The notes under the pieces were generated by a model that was not told where the DNA came from, ran no database searches, and saw only the letters and a program-made list of their open reading frames with translations. A DNA stretch of 64,000 nt from Pseudomonas extremorientalis (GTDB lineage: Bacteria; Pseudomonadota; Gammaproteobacteria; Pseudomonadales; Pseudomonadaceae). How positions within the stretch are numbered: the stretch's first letter is position 1; every line of letters starts with the position of its first letter. Below, piece after piece: positions 17,530-28,177 of this stretch. The translations under genes were made by a program, and so were the position numbers. The stretch covers positions 124,001-188,000 of the forward strand of contig NZ_MDGK01000015.1 of assembly GCF_001870465.1 (NCBI RefSeq). Reading direction: 5' to 3'.

Positions 17530-17560
17530 AAAATGTACATTTTATTAATATGTACGTTTT
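17530..17560 (+). promoter_or_regulatory. TGTAC palindromes, likely GntR-type operators
   Basis: AAAATGTACATTTT (17530-17543) is a perfect 14-base palindrome, and ATATGTACGTTTT (17548-17560) is a near copy 17 bases further on. They cover the predicted sigma-54 start site and leader, ideal for repression by the divergent GntR-type protein. A third TGTAC site lies at 17368. Confidence 0.6.
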
Positions 17561-17573
17561 GAGGATCAAGCCG

Positions 17574-18896
17574 ATGTCAGACGCCACTTCCATGGCCGAG
17601 GATTTTGCCAGCGGTCGCAGTGACCCGGTGCAAGCCCTCGAACAGGCACTCGATAAGGCCAGCCAAGCCCCGGCCGTGTTTATCAGCCTGACTGCCGAGC
17701 GTGCGCGCCGTGAAGCCGAAGCCTCGGCTGCCCGTTGGCGCGCCGGGCAGCCATTGAGCGTGTTCGATGGTGTGCCGCTGGCCTGGAAGGACCTGTTCGA
17801 TGTGGCCGGCAGCGTCACCACCGCAGGCGCTGCCTATCGCCGCAACGCGCCTGCCGCGTTGCTCGATGCACCTGTGGTCGGCCTGTTGTGCCGCGTCGGA
17901 ATGGTCAGTGTCGGCAAGACCAACCTCAGCGAACTGGCCTATTCCGGCCTGGGTCTGAACCCGCATTTCGGCACGCCGCACAATCCCCATGGCGACGACG
18001 AGCCGCGCATTCCTGGCGGCTCGTCGTCCGGCTCGGCGGTGGCGGTGGCGGCCGGGATCGTGCCCATCGCCATGGGCACCGACACTGCAGGCTCGATCCG
18101 CATCCCATCGGCGTTCAACGGCCTGGTGGGCTACCGCAGCAGCCGCCGACGCTACAGCCGTGACGGCGTGTTCCCCCTGGCCCATACCCTCGACAGCCTG
18201 GGGCCGCTGACCCGCAGCGTGCGCGATGCACTGGCCATCGACGACCTGCTGCATGGCCGTACCCAGATCCACGCTGCCCGCAGCCTCAAGGGCCAGCGCT
18301 TTGTGTTGGCGCAACAGGACGTCGAGCCCGCTGTGCGCAACAATCTGCTGCGCGCCGTGGAGCAACTCAAGGCCCGGGGCGCACTGGTTGAAGAACGTGA
18401 ATGCGCGACCTTCCAGGCCACCCTGGACCTGATCAAGCACCACGGCTGGCTCGGTTCCTTCGAAGCCTTTGCCCTGCATGAAGCGCTGCTCGACGGCCCT
18501 GATGCCGAGCAACTCGACCCTCGCGTACGTCGCCGCCTCGAAGCCGCGCGCGCACTGCCCGCCAGTCAGCTTATCCACCTGACCGACGCACGCCGCCGCC
18601 TGCAACAGCAACTGATCGACGACCTCGACGGCGCCATCCTGATCACTCCCACCGTCGCCCATGTCGCGCCAGGCCTGGCACCGCTGGAGGCCGACGACGA
18701 CCTGTTTGTCAAAACCAATCTCGCCACCCTGCGCCTGACCATGCCCGGCAGTTTGCTCGACATGGCCTGCGTGAACCTGCCCAGCGGCCGCGATGCCCAG
18801 GGCCTGCCCACCGGGCTGCTGCTCAGCGCCCCCACCGGAGAAGACGCTCGCCTGTTGCGCGCGGCGTTGTCCGTCGAAACCGTACTTAACGTTTAA
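17574..18896 (+). CDS. Amidase-signature hydrolase, probable half-amidase
   Basis: Amidase-signature enzyme of 440 residues. The Ser-cisSer-Lys triad is complete: Lys72 ([10 protein letters not shown]), cis-Ser150 (PGGSSSGSA) and nucleophile Ser174 ([11 protein letters not shown]). The start at 17574 follows GAGG by nine bases. Because the next gene is an imidase homologue, the natural reading is a half-amidase that hydrolyses the monoamide (such as succinamate or maleamate) formed by imide ring opening, releasing ammonia. The family also includes allophanate hydrolases and other amidases, so the substrate is inferred from context only. It opens an eight-gene operon; the imidase begins 11 bases after its stop with AAGGAG in front. 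Confidence 0.85.
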   Translation: MSDATSMAEDFASGRSDPVQALEQALDKASQAPAVFISLTAERARREAEASAARWRAGQPLSVFDGVPLAWKDLFDVAGSVTTAGAAYRRNAPAALLDAPVVGLLCRVGMVSVGKTNLSELAYSGLGLNPHFGTPHNPHGDDEPRIPGGSSSGSAVAVAAGIVPIAMGTDTAGSIRIPSAFNGLVGYRSSRRRYSRDGVFPLAHTLDSLGPLTRSVRDALAIDDLLHGRTQIHAARSLKGQRFVLAQQDVEPAVRNNLLRAVEQLKARGALVEERECATFQATLDLIKHHGWLGSFEAFALHEALLDGPDAEQLDPRVRRRLEAARALPASQLIHLTDARRRLQQQLIDDLDGAILITPTVAHVAPGLAPLEADDDLFVKTNLATLRLTMPGSLLDMACVNLPSGRDAQGLPTGLLLSAPTGEDARLLRAALSVETVLNV

Positions 18897-18907
18897 GGAG
18901 ACACACC

Positions 18908-19786
18908 ATGGCTAAAGACATCCTCTGTGCATTTGGCGTCGACGTTGACGCCGTCGCCGGCTGGCTCGGTTCCTACGGCGGCGAAGACTCGCCGGACGAC
19001 ATCTCCCGCGGCCTGTTCGCCGGTGAGGTCGGCGCGCCACGGTTGCTCAAGCTGTTCGAACGCTACGGCCTGCGCACCACCTGGTTCATCCCCGGCCATT
19101 CGATGGAAACCTTCCCGGAACAGATGAAGGCCGTGGCCGACGCCGGTCACGAAATCGGCGTGCACGGCTACAGCCACGAAAACCCTATCGCGATGACGGC
19201 CGAGCAGGAAGAAATCGTCCTGGATAAATCCATCGAACTGATCACCCAGGTCACCGGCAAGCGCCCCACCGGCTATGTCGCGCCGTGGTGGGAATTCAGC
19301 AAGGTGACCAACGAACTGCTGCTGAAAAAAGGCATCAAGTACGACCACAGCCTGATGCACAACGACTTCCACCCCTACTACGTGCGCAAGGGCGACAGCT
19401 GGACCAAGATCGACTACAGCCAGCACCCCGACACCTGGATGAAACCCCTGGTGCGCGGCGAAGAAACCGACCTGGTGGAGATCCCCGCCAACTGGTACCT
19501 CGACGATCTGCCGCCGATGATGTTCATCAAGAAAGCCCCCAACAGCCACGGTTTCGTCAACCCGCGTCACCTCGAAGAAATGTGGCGCGACCAGTTCGAT
19601 TGGGTCTACCGCGAACACGAACACGCGGTGTTCACCATGACCATCCACCCGGACGTGTCCGGTCGCCCGCAAGTGCTGCTGATGCTGGAGCGCCTGATCG
19701 AACACATCCAGAGCCATGCCGGCGTGCGCTTCGTCACCTTCGACGAAATCGCCGACGACTTCATCCGCCGCCAACCGCGTACCTGA
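18908..19786 (+). CDS. Imidase-like NodB-fold hydrolase (polysaccharide deacetylase family)
   Basis: 292-residue member of the polysaccharide-deacetylase (NodB) fold. It has the divalent-metal motif HGYSHE (about residues 84-89) and [11 protein letters not shown] at the N terminus in place of the TFDDG of sugar deacetylases. There is no signal peptide, so it is cytoplasmic and unlikely to act on peptidoglycan. Length and sequence, including [19 protein letters not shown] and YVAPWWEFS, closely match what I remember of the characterised cyclic imidase of P. putida YZ-26, which opens succinimide, maleimide and similar rings to half-amides. HP0310-like deacetylases are the other relatives. The adjacent amidase fits the imidase reading. 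Confidence 0.75.
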   Translation: MAKDILCAFGVDVDAVAGWLGSYGGEDSPDDISRGLFAGEVGAPRLLKLFERYGLRTTWFIPGHSMETFPEQMKAVADAGHEIGVHGYSHENPIAMTAEQEEIVLDKSIELITQVTGKRPTGYVAPWWEFSKVTNELLLKKGIKYDHSLMHNDFHPYYVRKGDSWTKIDYSQHPDTWMKPLVRGEETDLVEIPANWYLDDLPPMMFIKKAPNSHGFVNPRHLEEMWRDQFDWVYREHEHAVFTMTIHPDVSGRPQVLLMLERLIEHIQSHAGVRFVTFDEIADDFIRRQPRT

Positions 19787-19816
19787 ACCTTTGCAACCAC
19801 CCCTGAGGCGCGACCC

Positions 19817-21157
19817 ATGTCCATCTACAACAAGCTTGACCTGACTGGCTGGAAACCCCGGCAACTGACGTCCCAGGAAGTGCGCTTCGCCACCTGGATC
19901 GCGTTTTTCGCCTGGGTGTTTGCGGTGTATGACTTCATCCTGTTCGGCACCTTGCTGCCGGAGATTGGCCGGCACTTCGGCTGGGGTGAAGTGGAGCAAG
20001 CGGAAATCGCGACCTGGGTCGCGGTGGGCACGGCGGTGGTGGCGTTTGCCATTGGGCCGGTGGTCGACAAGTTGGGCCGGCGCAAAGGCATTATCTTCAC
20101 CGTGGCGGGTTCCGCGCTGTGTTCGGCGCTGACCGCAATCGGTGGTGCGTGGGGCAAGTCGCCGCTGATTTTGATCCGCTCGTTGGGCGGCCTGGGCTAT
20201 GCCGAGGAGACCGTCAACGCCACCTACCTGAGCGAGCTGTACGGCGCTTCGGAAGACCCGCGCCTGACCAGACGCCGTGGCTTTATCTACAGCCTGGTGC
20301 AAGGCGGCTGGCCGGTCGGTGCGTTGATCGCCGCCGGGTTGACCGCGCTGTTGCTGCCGATCATCGGCTGGCAGGGCTGCTTTATCTTTGCCGCGATCCC
20401 GGCCATCGTCATCGCGATCATGGCGCGCAAGCTCAAGGAGAGCCCGCAGTTCCAGATCCACCAGCGCATCAGCGAGCTGCGTAAAAGCGGTGCGGTGAAA
20501 GAAGCGCAGAACGTCGCCGTGACCTACGGCGTGGACTACGACGAACACAGCAAGGCCGGCCTCAAGGCCGCCTTCCGTGGCCCGGCGCGCCGCGCCACCC
20601 TGGTGATCGGCGCCGCGCTGTTGCTCAACTGGGCCGCGATCCAGGTGTTCAGCGTGCTGGGCACTTCGGTGATCGTCAGCGTGCACCACATCTCGTTCGA
20701 GAACTCGCTGATCATCCTCGTGCTGTCGAACCTGGTGGGCTATTGCGGCTATCTGAGCCACGGCTGGATGGGCGACAAGATCGGCCGTCGCAATGTGATT
20801 GGCCTGGGCTGGATGCTCGGCGGGCTGTCGTTTGCCGGGATGCTGTTTGGCCCGAGCAATATGCCGATGGTGGTCGGGCTGTACAGCCTGGGCCTGTTTT
20901 TCCTGATCGGGCCGTACTCGGCGGCGCTGTTCTTTATCAGCGAGAGTTTCCCCACCAGCATCCGCGCCACCGGTGGCGCGATCATCCATGCCATGGGGCC
21001 GATCGGCGCTGTAGTCGCAGGCTTTGGCGCGACCCAAGTGTTGTCTGCCGGCAGCGACTGGCAGACCGCCGCGCTGTGGTTTGGCGCACTGCCGTGCTTC
21101 CTCTCCGGAGCGCTGATGTTCGCCGCACGGCATGTGCGTCCGGAAACCGTTCAGTAA
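19817..21157 (+). CDS. MFS transporter
   Basis: Major facilitator superfamily permease of 446 residues with about 12 hydrophobic segments in two halves. The MFS signature between helices 2 and 3 reads VVDKLGRRKG (about residues 80-89), and its second-half counterpart is GWMGDKIGRRN (about residues 315-325). A cytoplasmic loop of about 60 residues separates the halves. It resembles proton symporters for carboxylates and aromatic acids. Lying 30 bases after the imidase, it is the probable importer of the operon's substrate, but the substrate itself is not readable from sequence. Confidence 0.85.
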   Translation: MSIYNKLDLTGWKPRQLTSQEVRFATWIAFFAWVFAVYDFILFGTLLPEIGRHFGWGEVEQAEIATWVAVGTAVVAFAIGPVVDKLGRRKGIIFTVAGSALCSALTAIGGAWGKSPLILIRSLGGLGYAEETVNATYLSELYGASEDPRLTRRRGFIYSLVQGGWPVGALIAAGLTALLLPIIGWQGCFIFAAIPAIVIAIMARKLKESPQFQIHQRISELRKSGAVKEAQNVAVTYGVDYDEHSKAGLKAAFRGPARRATLVIGAALLLNWAAIQVFSVLGTSVIVSVHHISFENSLIILVLSNLVGYCGYLSHGWMGDKIGRRNVIGLGWMLGGLSFAGMLFGPSNMPMVVGLYSLGLFFLIGPYSAALFFISESFPTSIRATGGAIIHAMGPIGAVVAGFGATQVLSAGSDWQTAALWFGALPCFLSGALMFAARHVRPETVQ

Positions 21158-21167
21158 GGAGTGATCG

Positions 21168-21929
21168 ATGATCCCTGAAGTTGCCTTGATTACCGGTGCC
21201 GCCAGCGGCATCGGCCAAGCCCTCGCGGTGGCCTATGCCCGCGTGGGTGTGGCGGTGGTGGGCGGGTATTACCCGGCCGATCCCCATGACCCGCAGGCCA
21301 CCGTAGGCCTGGTGGAAGAGGCCGGCGGCAAATGCCTGATGCTGCCCTTGGACGTGGGCAATACCGCCTCGGTGGACGCCCTGGCCGAACAGGCGGTGGC
21401 GCATTTCGGCCGGTTGGACTACGCCGTGGCCAACGCCGGCCTGCTGCGCCGCGCACCGTTGCTGGAGATGACCGACGCGCTGTGGGACGAAATGCTCAAT
21501 GTCGATCTCACGGGGGTGATGCGCACCTTCCGTGCGGCCACCCGCCATATGGCTGAAGGTGGTGCGCTGGTGGCGATTTCGTCGATTGCCGGTGGCGTAT
21601 ACGGCTGGCAGGAACACAGCCATTACGCGGCGGCCAAGGCCGGTGTGCCGGGGTTGTGCCGGTCGCTGGCGGTGGAGTTGGCGCCGCTGGGGATTCGTTG
21701 CAATGCGGTGATCCCGGGGTTGATCGAGACGCCGCAGTCGCTGGATGCGAAGAATTCGCTGGGGCCGGCAGGCTTGGCGAAAGCGGCGCAGGCGATCCCC
21801 TTGGGCCGGGTAGGGCGGGCGGATGAAGTGGCGTCGCTGGTGCAGTTCTTGACCAGTGAGGCGTCGAGTTATTTGACCGGGCAAAGCATCGTCATCGACG
21901 GTGGCCTGACCGTCCGCTGGCCGGACTGA
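21168..21929 (+). CDS. SDR-family oxidoreductase 1
   Basis: Classical short-chain dehydrogenase of 253 residues. The Rossmann motif TGAASGIG is at about residues 9-16, NAG near residue 86, catalytic Ser in ISSIAGG and the YxxxK pair in HYAAAKAG (about residues 148-155). The residue after the second beta strand (GGYYPAD) is not a clear NAD acid or NADP basic determinant. It starts ten bases after the MFS gene. Its role in imide breakdown is unclear; it may oxidise a side-chain hydroxyl of a substituted imide. A REPIN lies directly after the stop. Confidence 0.85.
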   Translation: MIPEVALITGAASGIGQALAVAYARVGVAVVGGYYPADPHDPQATVGLVEEAGGKCLMLPLDVGNTASVDALAEQAVAHFGRLDYAVANAGLLRRAPLLEMTDALWDEMLNVDLTGVMRTFRAATRHMAEGGALVAISSIAGGVYGWQEHSHYAAAKAGVPGLCRSLAVELAPLGIRCNAVIPGLIETPQSLDAKNSLGPAGLAKAAQAIPLGRVGRADEVASLVQFLTSEASSYLTGQSIVIDGGLTVRWPD

Positions 21930-21951
21930 CTAACTGGTTTACTGGGTCCAG

Positions 21952-22040
21952 TGTGGGAGGGGGCTTGCCCCCGATAGCGGTGCATCAGTCACCGTTGTTT
22001 TATCTGAACCACTGCCATCGGGGGCAAGCCCCTCCCACAT
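21952..22040. repeat. REPIN inside the imide operon
   Basis: Inverted arms at both ends (TGTGGGAGGGGGCTTGCCCC and its complement) enclose a variable centre. It fills most of the 141-base gap between the two SDR genes, whereas every other junction in this operon is 30 bases or less, so it is probably a later insertion that could damp expression of the distal genes. Confidence 0.9.
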
Positions 22041-22070
22041 TGGACCTGTGTTTTGTTCAGGAGAATTTAC

Positions 22071-22820
22071 ATGTCCCAACTTTCAAATCGCCGGGCCGTG
22101 ATCACCGGCGCCGGCAGCGGCATCGGTGCCGCCATCGCCCGTGCCTACGCCGCTGAAGGTGCACGCCTGGTGCTGGCCGACCGCAATGCGGCCAGCCTCG
22201 CGGAAACCGCGATCACCTGCCGCAACCTCGGCGCCGAGGTGTTCGAATGCCTGGCCGATGTCGGTACCGTCGAAGGTGCCCAGGCCAGTGTCGACCGCTG
22301 CGTCGAGCACTTTGGCGGCATCGACATTCTGGTCAACAACGCCGGCATGCTCACCCAGGCCCGTTGCGTGGACCTGACCCTTGAAATGTGGAACGACATG
22401 CTGCGCGTCGACCTTACCAGTGTGTTCGTCGCCAGCCAGCGTGCGTTGCCGCACATGCTCGCGCAGCGCTGGGGGCGGATCATCAATGTGGCTTCGCAAC
22501 TGGGCATCAAGGGTGGCGCCGAGTTGACCCATTACGCAGCGGCCAAGGCGGGGGTTATCGGCTTTACCAAATCCCTGGCCCTGGAAGTGGCCAAGGACAA
22601 TGTGCTGGTCAACGCCATCGCCCCCGGCCCGATCGAGACGCCCCTGGTCGGCGGCATCAGCGACGACTGGAAACGCGCCAAGGCCAGGGAACTGCCCCTG
22701 GGCCGTTTCGGCCTGGCGGATGAAGTGGCGCCGGTCGCGGTGCTGCTGGCCAGCGAGCCGGGCGGCAACCTGTTCGTTGGCCAGACCCTGGGCCCGAACT
22801 CCGGCGATGTCATGCCATGA
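22071..22820 (+). CDS. SDR-family oxidoreductase 2
   Basis: Classical short-chain dehydrogenase of 249 residues with TGAGSGIG (about residues 13-20), an acidic residue at the end of strand 2 (VLADRN) suggesting NAD preference, NNAGML near residue 91, and the active-site pair in THYAAAKAG (about residues 155-163). The start follows CAGGAG by seven bases. It is only moderately similar to the first SDR, so the two are not a recent duplication. It restarts the operon after the REPIN and is followed 13 bases later by the CGLCG protein. Confidence 0.85.
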   Translation: MSQLSNRRAVITGAGSGIGAAIARAYAAEGARLVLADRNAASLAETAITCRNLGAEVFECLADVGTVEGAQASVDRCVEHFGGIDILVNNAGMLTQARCVDLTLEMWNDMLRVDLTSVFVASQRALPHMLAQRWGRIINVASQLGIKGGAELTHYAAAKAGVIGFTKSLALEVAKDNVLVNAIAPGPIETPLVGGISDDWKRAKARELPLGRFGLADEVAPVAVLLASEPGGNLFVGQTLGPNSGDVMP

Positions 22821-22833
22821 GTGAGGTGTAGCC

Positions 22834-23129
22834 ATGTGCGGACTCTGTGGATTGCTTGGCGAAGACCTGCACTGGAGCGACCCCCTGGGCGATGAATTGC
22901 CCCGGCGTCGCGAACGCCTGCGCCGGATTGCGGCGATCAACCAGGTATTGGCGGTGTTCCGGCTCAAGGTCGAAGACTTCCAGGGCGCGTCCTATCTGCT
23001 ATTGGGCGCCACCGGTAAACAGGCATTGGCCAGCGGCCTGGATCAACTCTGGCAAGCTGCCGAGACCTTGCTTGGCCGTCCGTTGGACCCGCTCGATCCG
23101 CGCCTGCTGGATCATCTGGAGGCCTGCGT

Positions 23130-23133
<4 letters not shown>
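22834..23133 (+). CDS. Small CGLCG-motif protein of unknown function
   Basis: A 99-residue protein I do not recognise. It begins MCGLCGLLGEDLHWSDPL; the two cysteines spaced CxxC at the N terminus, with a following His and acids, look like a metal site. The rest is predicted helical (RRRERLRRIAAINQVLAVF and ASGLDQLWQAAETLLG), with no signal peptide. Its stop overlaps the start of the CobW-type GTPase by four bases (ATGA), suggesting the two are made together. A metal carrier or partner for the GTPase, or an assembly factor for the metal-dependent imidase, is a reasonable inference and no more. Confidence 0.75.
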
Positions 23134-24091
<958 letters not shown>

Positions 24092-24104
<13 letters not shown>

Positions 24105-25276
24105 TCACACTGCGCGTCCTCGGCACCTCCGTGACCCTGCTTGAATGCCTGCGCGTACGTGCCGAACAAGAGCTGGGCATTCGTCTGGTGTACCAGGTGC
24201 ACGATGTCGAACAGGCCCAGCGTATTGCGGTGATGCAGCCCGACAGCTACGACCTGTACGACCAGTGGTTCCACAACGTCGACTTTGTGTGGCCGGCCCA
24301 GGCGATCCAGCCTATCGACACCCGGCGCATCGCCTTGTGGCATGAAATCAACGACCTGCCCAAGCGCGGGCGCCTGTCGGCCGACGACCGCCTGGGCAGT
24401 GGCAGCGTGCCCAGTGAGCGGCTGTTCGTGCAGCACGACGGCAGCCTCGGCAGCACGGTCACCGAGCGTATCAGCATGCTGCCGCTGACCCACAACGCCG
24501 ACAGTTTCGCCTACCGCCCCGAGCGCTTGCCCGACGGTTTTTGCCACGGTAACGAGAGCTGGGGCTGGCTGCTGGACCCGGCTTGGCGTGCGCGCACCGC
24601 GCTGCAAAGCGACGCCGCCATCGGCGCCCTGGATGCCGCGCTGGCGGTGCAGGGCGCGGGGCTGGCCAGCTTCAAGGACATCGGCAATATGAGCATCGAA
24701 GAGATCGACGTGCTCGCTGACATCCTGGTGCGTAAACAGAAAGAAGGACACTTTGCGGCGTTCTGGTCCGACGATGAAGAAGCTGCGCAGTTGATGCTCA
24801 GCCCGAGTATCGATATCCAGAGCCTGTGGTCGCCGACCCTGATGCGTCTGCATCGCGCAGGGGTGAAATACCGCCTTGCCGTGCCGCGTGAAGGGTATCG
24901 CGCGTGGTTTGGCGGGTTGTCGTTGTCGCGGCATGCCAAGGGGCCGGTGCTGGATGCGGCGTATGCGTACTTGAATTGGTGGCTGTCCGGCTGGCCCGGG
25001 GCGGTGATGGCGCGCCAGGGTTACTACATTGGTAACCCCGCGCGCAGTCGTGATCACTTGAGCAGTGCCGAATGGGATTACTGGTATGCGGGGTTGCCGG
25101 CGCGGGAGGAGTTGTTGGGCAGCGATGGTTTGCCGTTGATCGATGTGGGGGAAGTGCGGGACGGGGGGTCATATGAGCAGCGCATGGGGCATATTGCGGT
25201 GTGGAATTCGGTGATGGATGAGCACAATTATCTGGTGCGGCGGTGGGGGGATTTCATGCGGGCTCGGGGTGGGTGA
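24092..25276 (+). CDS. Solute-binding-protein-like protein without signal peptide
   Basis: 394-residue protein resembling spermidine/putrescine-type periplasmic binding proteins (PBP-like alpha/beta fold; YDLYDQWFHNVDFVWP and LPLTHNADSFAYRPE near the ligand cleft; the C-terminal stretch AAYAYLNWWLSGWPGAVMARQGYY is at about residues 290-313). It starts MITLRVLGTSVTLLE with no signal peptide and overlaps the CobW gene by 13 bases. No ABC permease or ATPase is encoded nearby. It may therefore be a cytoplasmic ligand-binding or metal-handling protein that borrowed this fold. GC content falls and codon use changes slightly towards its 3' end. Confidence 0.7.
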
Positions 25277-25629
25277 TTGTGTTCATATCAAGGTCGTTAA
25301 GTAGAACCGGCGATAACTACCCTGTGGCAAGCCCGCTCGCCACAATTGCAGTGTTCGCAACTGTAAGAGTGGAGCCATAAGTCGCCGTTATCCAAATAAC
25401 GGATATGTACTCAACTCAAAACCTCAGCCAACCCTTTGTCGCCAAAAAACCGCCACCCAGTTCCCCGGCTTTATTGGGTGCACATACGCCCACTCCCAGC
25501 TAATCTCCTCAAATCGAATATTCAATAAAAATGGATATTTTTTTGACGCCAGGTCAGCAGTCGCAGGGAATGCACATGACAAAGGGACGTAGTGGCAGAG
25601 AGAGGCGAACGCTGCCAGAGGGCACTGCG
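25277..25629. other. Gene-free interval with a short REP-like hairpin
   Basis: No coding frame is convincing. TGTGGC (25323-25328) and GCCACA (25339-25344) form a hairpin with the ends of the second REP family and may terminate the upstream operon. The stretch 25500-25560 is AT-rich (AATATTCAATAAAAATGG) and probably holds the promoter of the phosphodiesterase gene, though no clear -35/-10 pair is seen. Confidence 0.5.
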
Positions 25630-27966
25630 ATGAAGTGGCGCCACACGTTCCAGACCCGCATCGCCGGGGTGCTCGCGCTGCTGCTGCTGGTAGTCGTGGC
25701 CGCCACCTATTTCTCGGTAAAGACCGCCACCGCCCGCGCTGTGGAAAACCAGGCGCAAGTCCAACTGAAAACCGGCAGCCAGGTGTTCGAACGCTTGCTC
25801 GATCTGCGCGGGCATCGCCTGCAATACGGCCTGGACTGGCTGACCGCCGACCTGCCGTTCAAGCAAGCCGTGGCCGACGGCAAGACCGTGCCGATCCTTG
25901 CTGCGTTGCGCCGTCACGGCACGGGTATCCGCTCCAGTGAGGTGTTTGTGCTGGGCCTGGATGGCAAGGTCATGGTCAGCACGTTGCCGATCCTCACCCG
26001 TGGCCAGGTTTTCCCCTACGACGATGCCCTGCGTCACGCGCGGCGCACGGGGCTGCAGATGTTGATCGTGGCCATGGATGGGCGTCCGTATTTGTTGGTG
26101 CAGGATGAAGTACTCGACCCGCTGCCTATCGCTCGCATCGTCATGGGGTTCCCCATGGACAAGCTGTTCGCCAGTGAACTGCGTTCCATGAGCAACCTGG
26201 AGGTGTCGTTCCTCAGCGTGCAGGACGGCAAGCCCGGCGCGTTGTTCAGCACGCAGCCGGACGCCTACCAGGCCGGTACCCTCAGCCTGTTGCGCGACGG
26301 GCATATCGACCCCGAACCGCGGATCCATTTGTTCTACGGCCAGCGTGTGCTCAGCCAGATATTACCGCTGGCCAACACCGGCGACGGCGATGATGTGCGG
26401 GTGCTGTTGCAAAGCCCGCTGGACCACGCCCTGGAATCCTTTGCGCCGCTGGACCGGCAGTTCCTCGGGATTGCCCTGGCGGTGCTGGTGGTGTCGTTGG
26501 CCGGCGCGTTGTTTTTGGCGCGGCGGGTGTCGCGCCCGCTCAATGCGCTGGTGCAGGCGGCCGAACGCATCGGCGCCGGTGACTACCGCACGCCGGTGCG
26601 GGTGCGCAGCCATGATGAGTTCGGCCTGTTGGCCCGTGCGTTAAACGCCATGCAAAGCGGCATCGCTGTGCGTGAGCGGCAACTGGCGCACAACGCGTTG
26701 CATGATCCGCTCACCGGCCTGCCCAATCGCGCCCTGGCGATGGAGCGCCTGGGCAGTGCGATCAGCGCCGGCAGGCCGGTGGTGTTGCTGTATGTGGGGA
26801 TCGAAAATTACCGGGTGATCAACGAAGGCTTTGGCCCCGAAGGTGTCGAGGAAATGCTGCGCGAAGCCAGTCGCTGCCTGGCCATGAGCCTGTTGGCCAG
26901 CGACACCGCGGCACGTATTGCCGGCAGTGAGTTTTTGCTGTTGCTGGAAAACACCGAGGTCGACCGCGCCGTGGCCCGCGCCGACCGCCTCTACGCGCTG
27001 CTCACCGAGCCCCAGCGCATCGGCAATGACGAACTGCGCCACGAAGTCAGCATCGGCATCGCGGCTTACCCCGCCGACGGCCAGCAAGTGGAAGAGTTGA
27101 TCAGCCGCGCCGCCATCGCCCGGCATGACGCCGCGAGCCTGCCGGGGCATCTGCAGATCTACCAGCAGGACCGCGACCTGGCCCATCAGCGCCAGATCAC
27201 CCTGATCCGCGACCTGCGGCGTGCGGCCATCGAGGGCGAGTTGTTCCTGTGCTACCAGCCCAAGCTCGACCTCAAGCACGGCCATGTGCGTCAGGCCGAA
27301 GCCTTGTTGCGCTGGCAGCACCCGACCCTGGGCCAGGTGTCTCCCGCCGAGTTCATCCCCCTGGCCGAACGCACCGGCAGCATGAGCAGCCTGACGCTGT
27401 GGGTGATCGAAGAAGCGGTGCGCCAGATCGCCGAGTGGGCGCAGCGCGGCCTGCTGATCCAGCTGTCGGTGAATATTTCGGTGGACGACCTGGCTGATGA
27501 CGACCTGGCGATTCGCGTCACCGCGCTGTTGATGCAGTACCAGGTGGACGCCGGGCAACTGATCTTCGAGATCACCGAAAGCGCGATCATGCACAACCCG
27601 CAACAGGCCCTCAGTGTGCTGGAGCAACTGCGCGGTTGCGGTATCAGCCTATCGGTGGATGACTTTGGTACCGGCTACTCGTCCCTCGCGCAATTGCAGC
27701 GCTTGCCGGTGCAGGAGTTGAAGATCGACCAGTCCTTCGTGCGCAACCTCGACAGCACCAGCGGCGACGCCGTGATCGTGCGCTCCACCATCGAGATGAG
27801 CCACAACCTCGGACTCAAGGTAGTGGCCGAGGGCGTGGAGTTCGCCCCCAGCCTCAAGCTGCTCAAGCAGTGGAATTGCGACACCGCCCAGGGCTACCTG
27901 ATCAGCCGCCCGCTGAACGCGATGGCGTTCGAGATGTGGATGCGGCGTGAGCGGGTGCCGATCTAG
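25630..27966 (+). CDS. Membrane sensor c-di-GMP phosphodiesterase (degenerate GGDEF plus EAL), copy 1
   Basis: 778 residues from ATG 25630, which has AGAGGG upstream; the frame is open further back but without support. Order: membrane helix (about residues 9-30), a periplasmic sensor of about 240 residues, second helix (about 278-300), HAMP, a degenerate GGDEF domain whose signature reads AGSEF, and a C-terminal EAL domain. The catalytic set is complete: E557-A-L, NISVDDL, EITES, DDFGTGYSS, KIDQSF, EGVE. It should hydrolyse c-di-GMP under control of a periplasmic signal and have no cyclase activity. The protein at 28839 is a full-length paralogue. Confidence 0.92.
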   Translation: MKWRHTFQTRIAGVLALLLLVVVAATYFSVKTATARAVENQAQVQLKTGSQVFERLLDLRGHRLQYGLDWLTADLPFKQAVADGKTVPILAALRRHGTGIRSSEVFVLGLDGKVMVSTLPILTRGQVFPYDDALRHARRTGLQMLIVAMDGRPYLLVQDEVLDPLPIARIVMGFPMDKLFASELRSMSNLEVSFLSVQDGKPGALFSTQPDAYQAGTLSLLRDGHIDPEPRIHLFYGQRVLSQILPLANTGDGDDVRVLLQSPLDHALESFAPLDRQFLGIALAVLVVSLAGALFLARRVSRPLNALVQAAERIGAGDYRTPVRVRSHDEFGLLARALNAMQSGIAVRERQLAHNALHDPLTGLPNRALAMERLGSAISAGRPVVLLYVGIENYRVINEGFGPEGVEEMLREASRCLAMSLLASDTAARIAGSEFLLLLENTEVDRAVARADRLYALLTEPQRIGNDELRHEVSIGIAAYPADGQQVEELISRAAIARHDAASLPGHLQIYQQDRDLAHQRQITLIRDLRRAAIEGELFLCYQPKLDLKHGHVRQAEALLRWQHPTLGQVSPAEFIPLAERTGSMSSLTLWVIEEAVRQIAEWAQRGLLIQLSVNISVDDLADDDLAIRVTALLMQYQVDAGQLIFEITESAIMHNPQQALSVLEQLRGCGISLSVDDFGTGYSSLAQLQRLPVQELKIDQSFVRNLDSTSGDAVIVRSTIEMSHNLGLKVVAEGVEFAPSLKLLKQWNCDTAQGYLISRPLNAMAFEMWMRRERVPI

Positions 27967-28177
27967 AAAAGCCTTTCCCTTCGACTGCAGATTTTCAAAA
28001 CAGCGTCGATAACCTCTACAAGGCTTGACCGAATGCATAGTTTTTTGCCGACAGGCGGTTATGTATTGCTGTAAAACCGATGATGGCAATTGGCCTTGCT
28101 TGCGTCATCATGCATGCACTTCAATGTTTCTGTGCCAAGGCAGGCTGCTCTTTCAGCTCATTTCCTGCGGATCGACC

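Noticed and set aside
18908..19786. Peptidoglycan or chitin deacetylase
   Set aside because: No signal peptide or membrane anchor, altered first NodB motif, and a neighbourhood of amidase and MFS genes; an imidase-like intracellular hydrolase fits better.
26930..26944. Active diguanylate cyclase (GGDEF) domains in the two EAL proteins
   Set aside because: The signatures read AGSEF and IADEF, lacking the glycine pair and intact acidic site. They are probably regulatory only.
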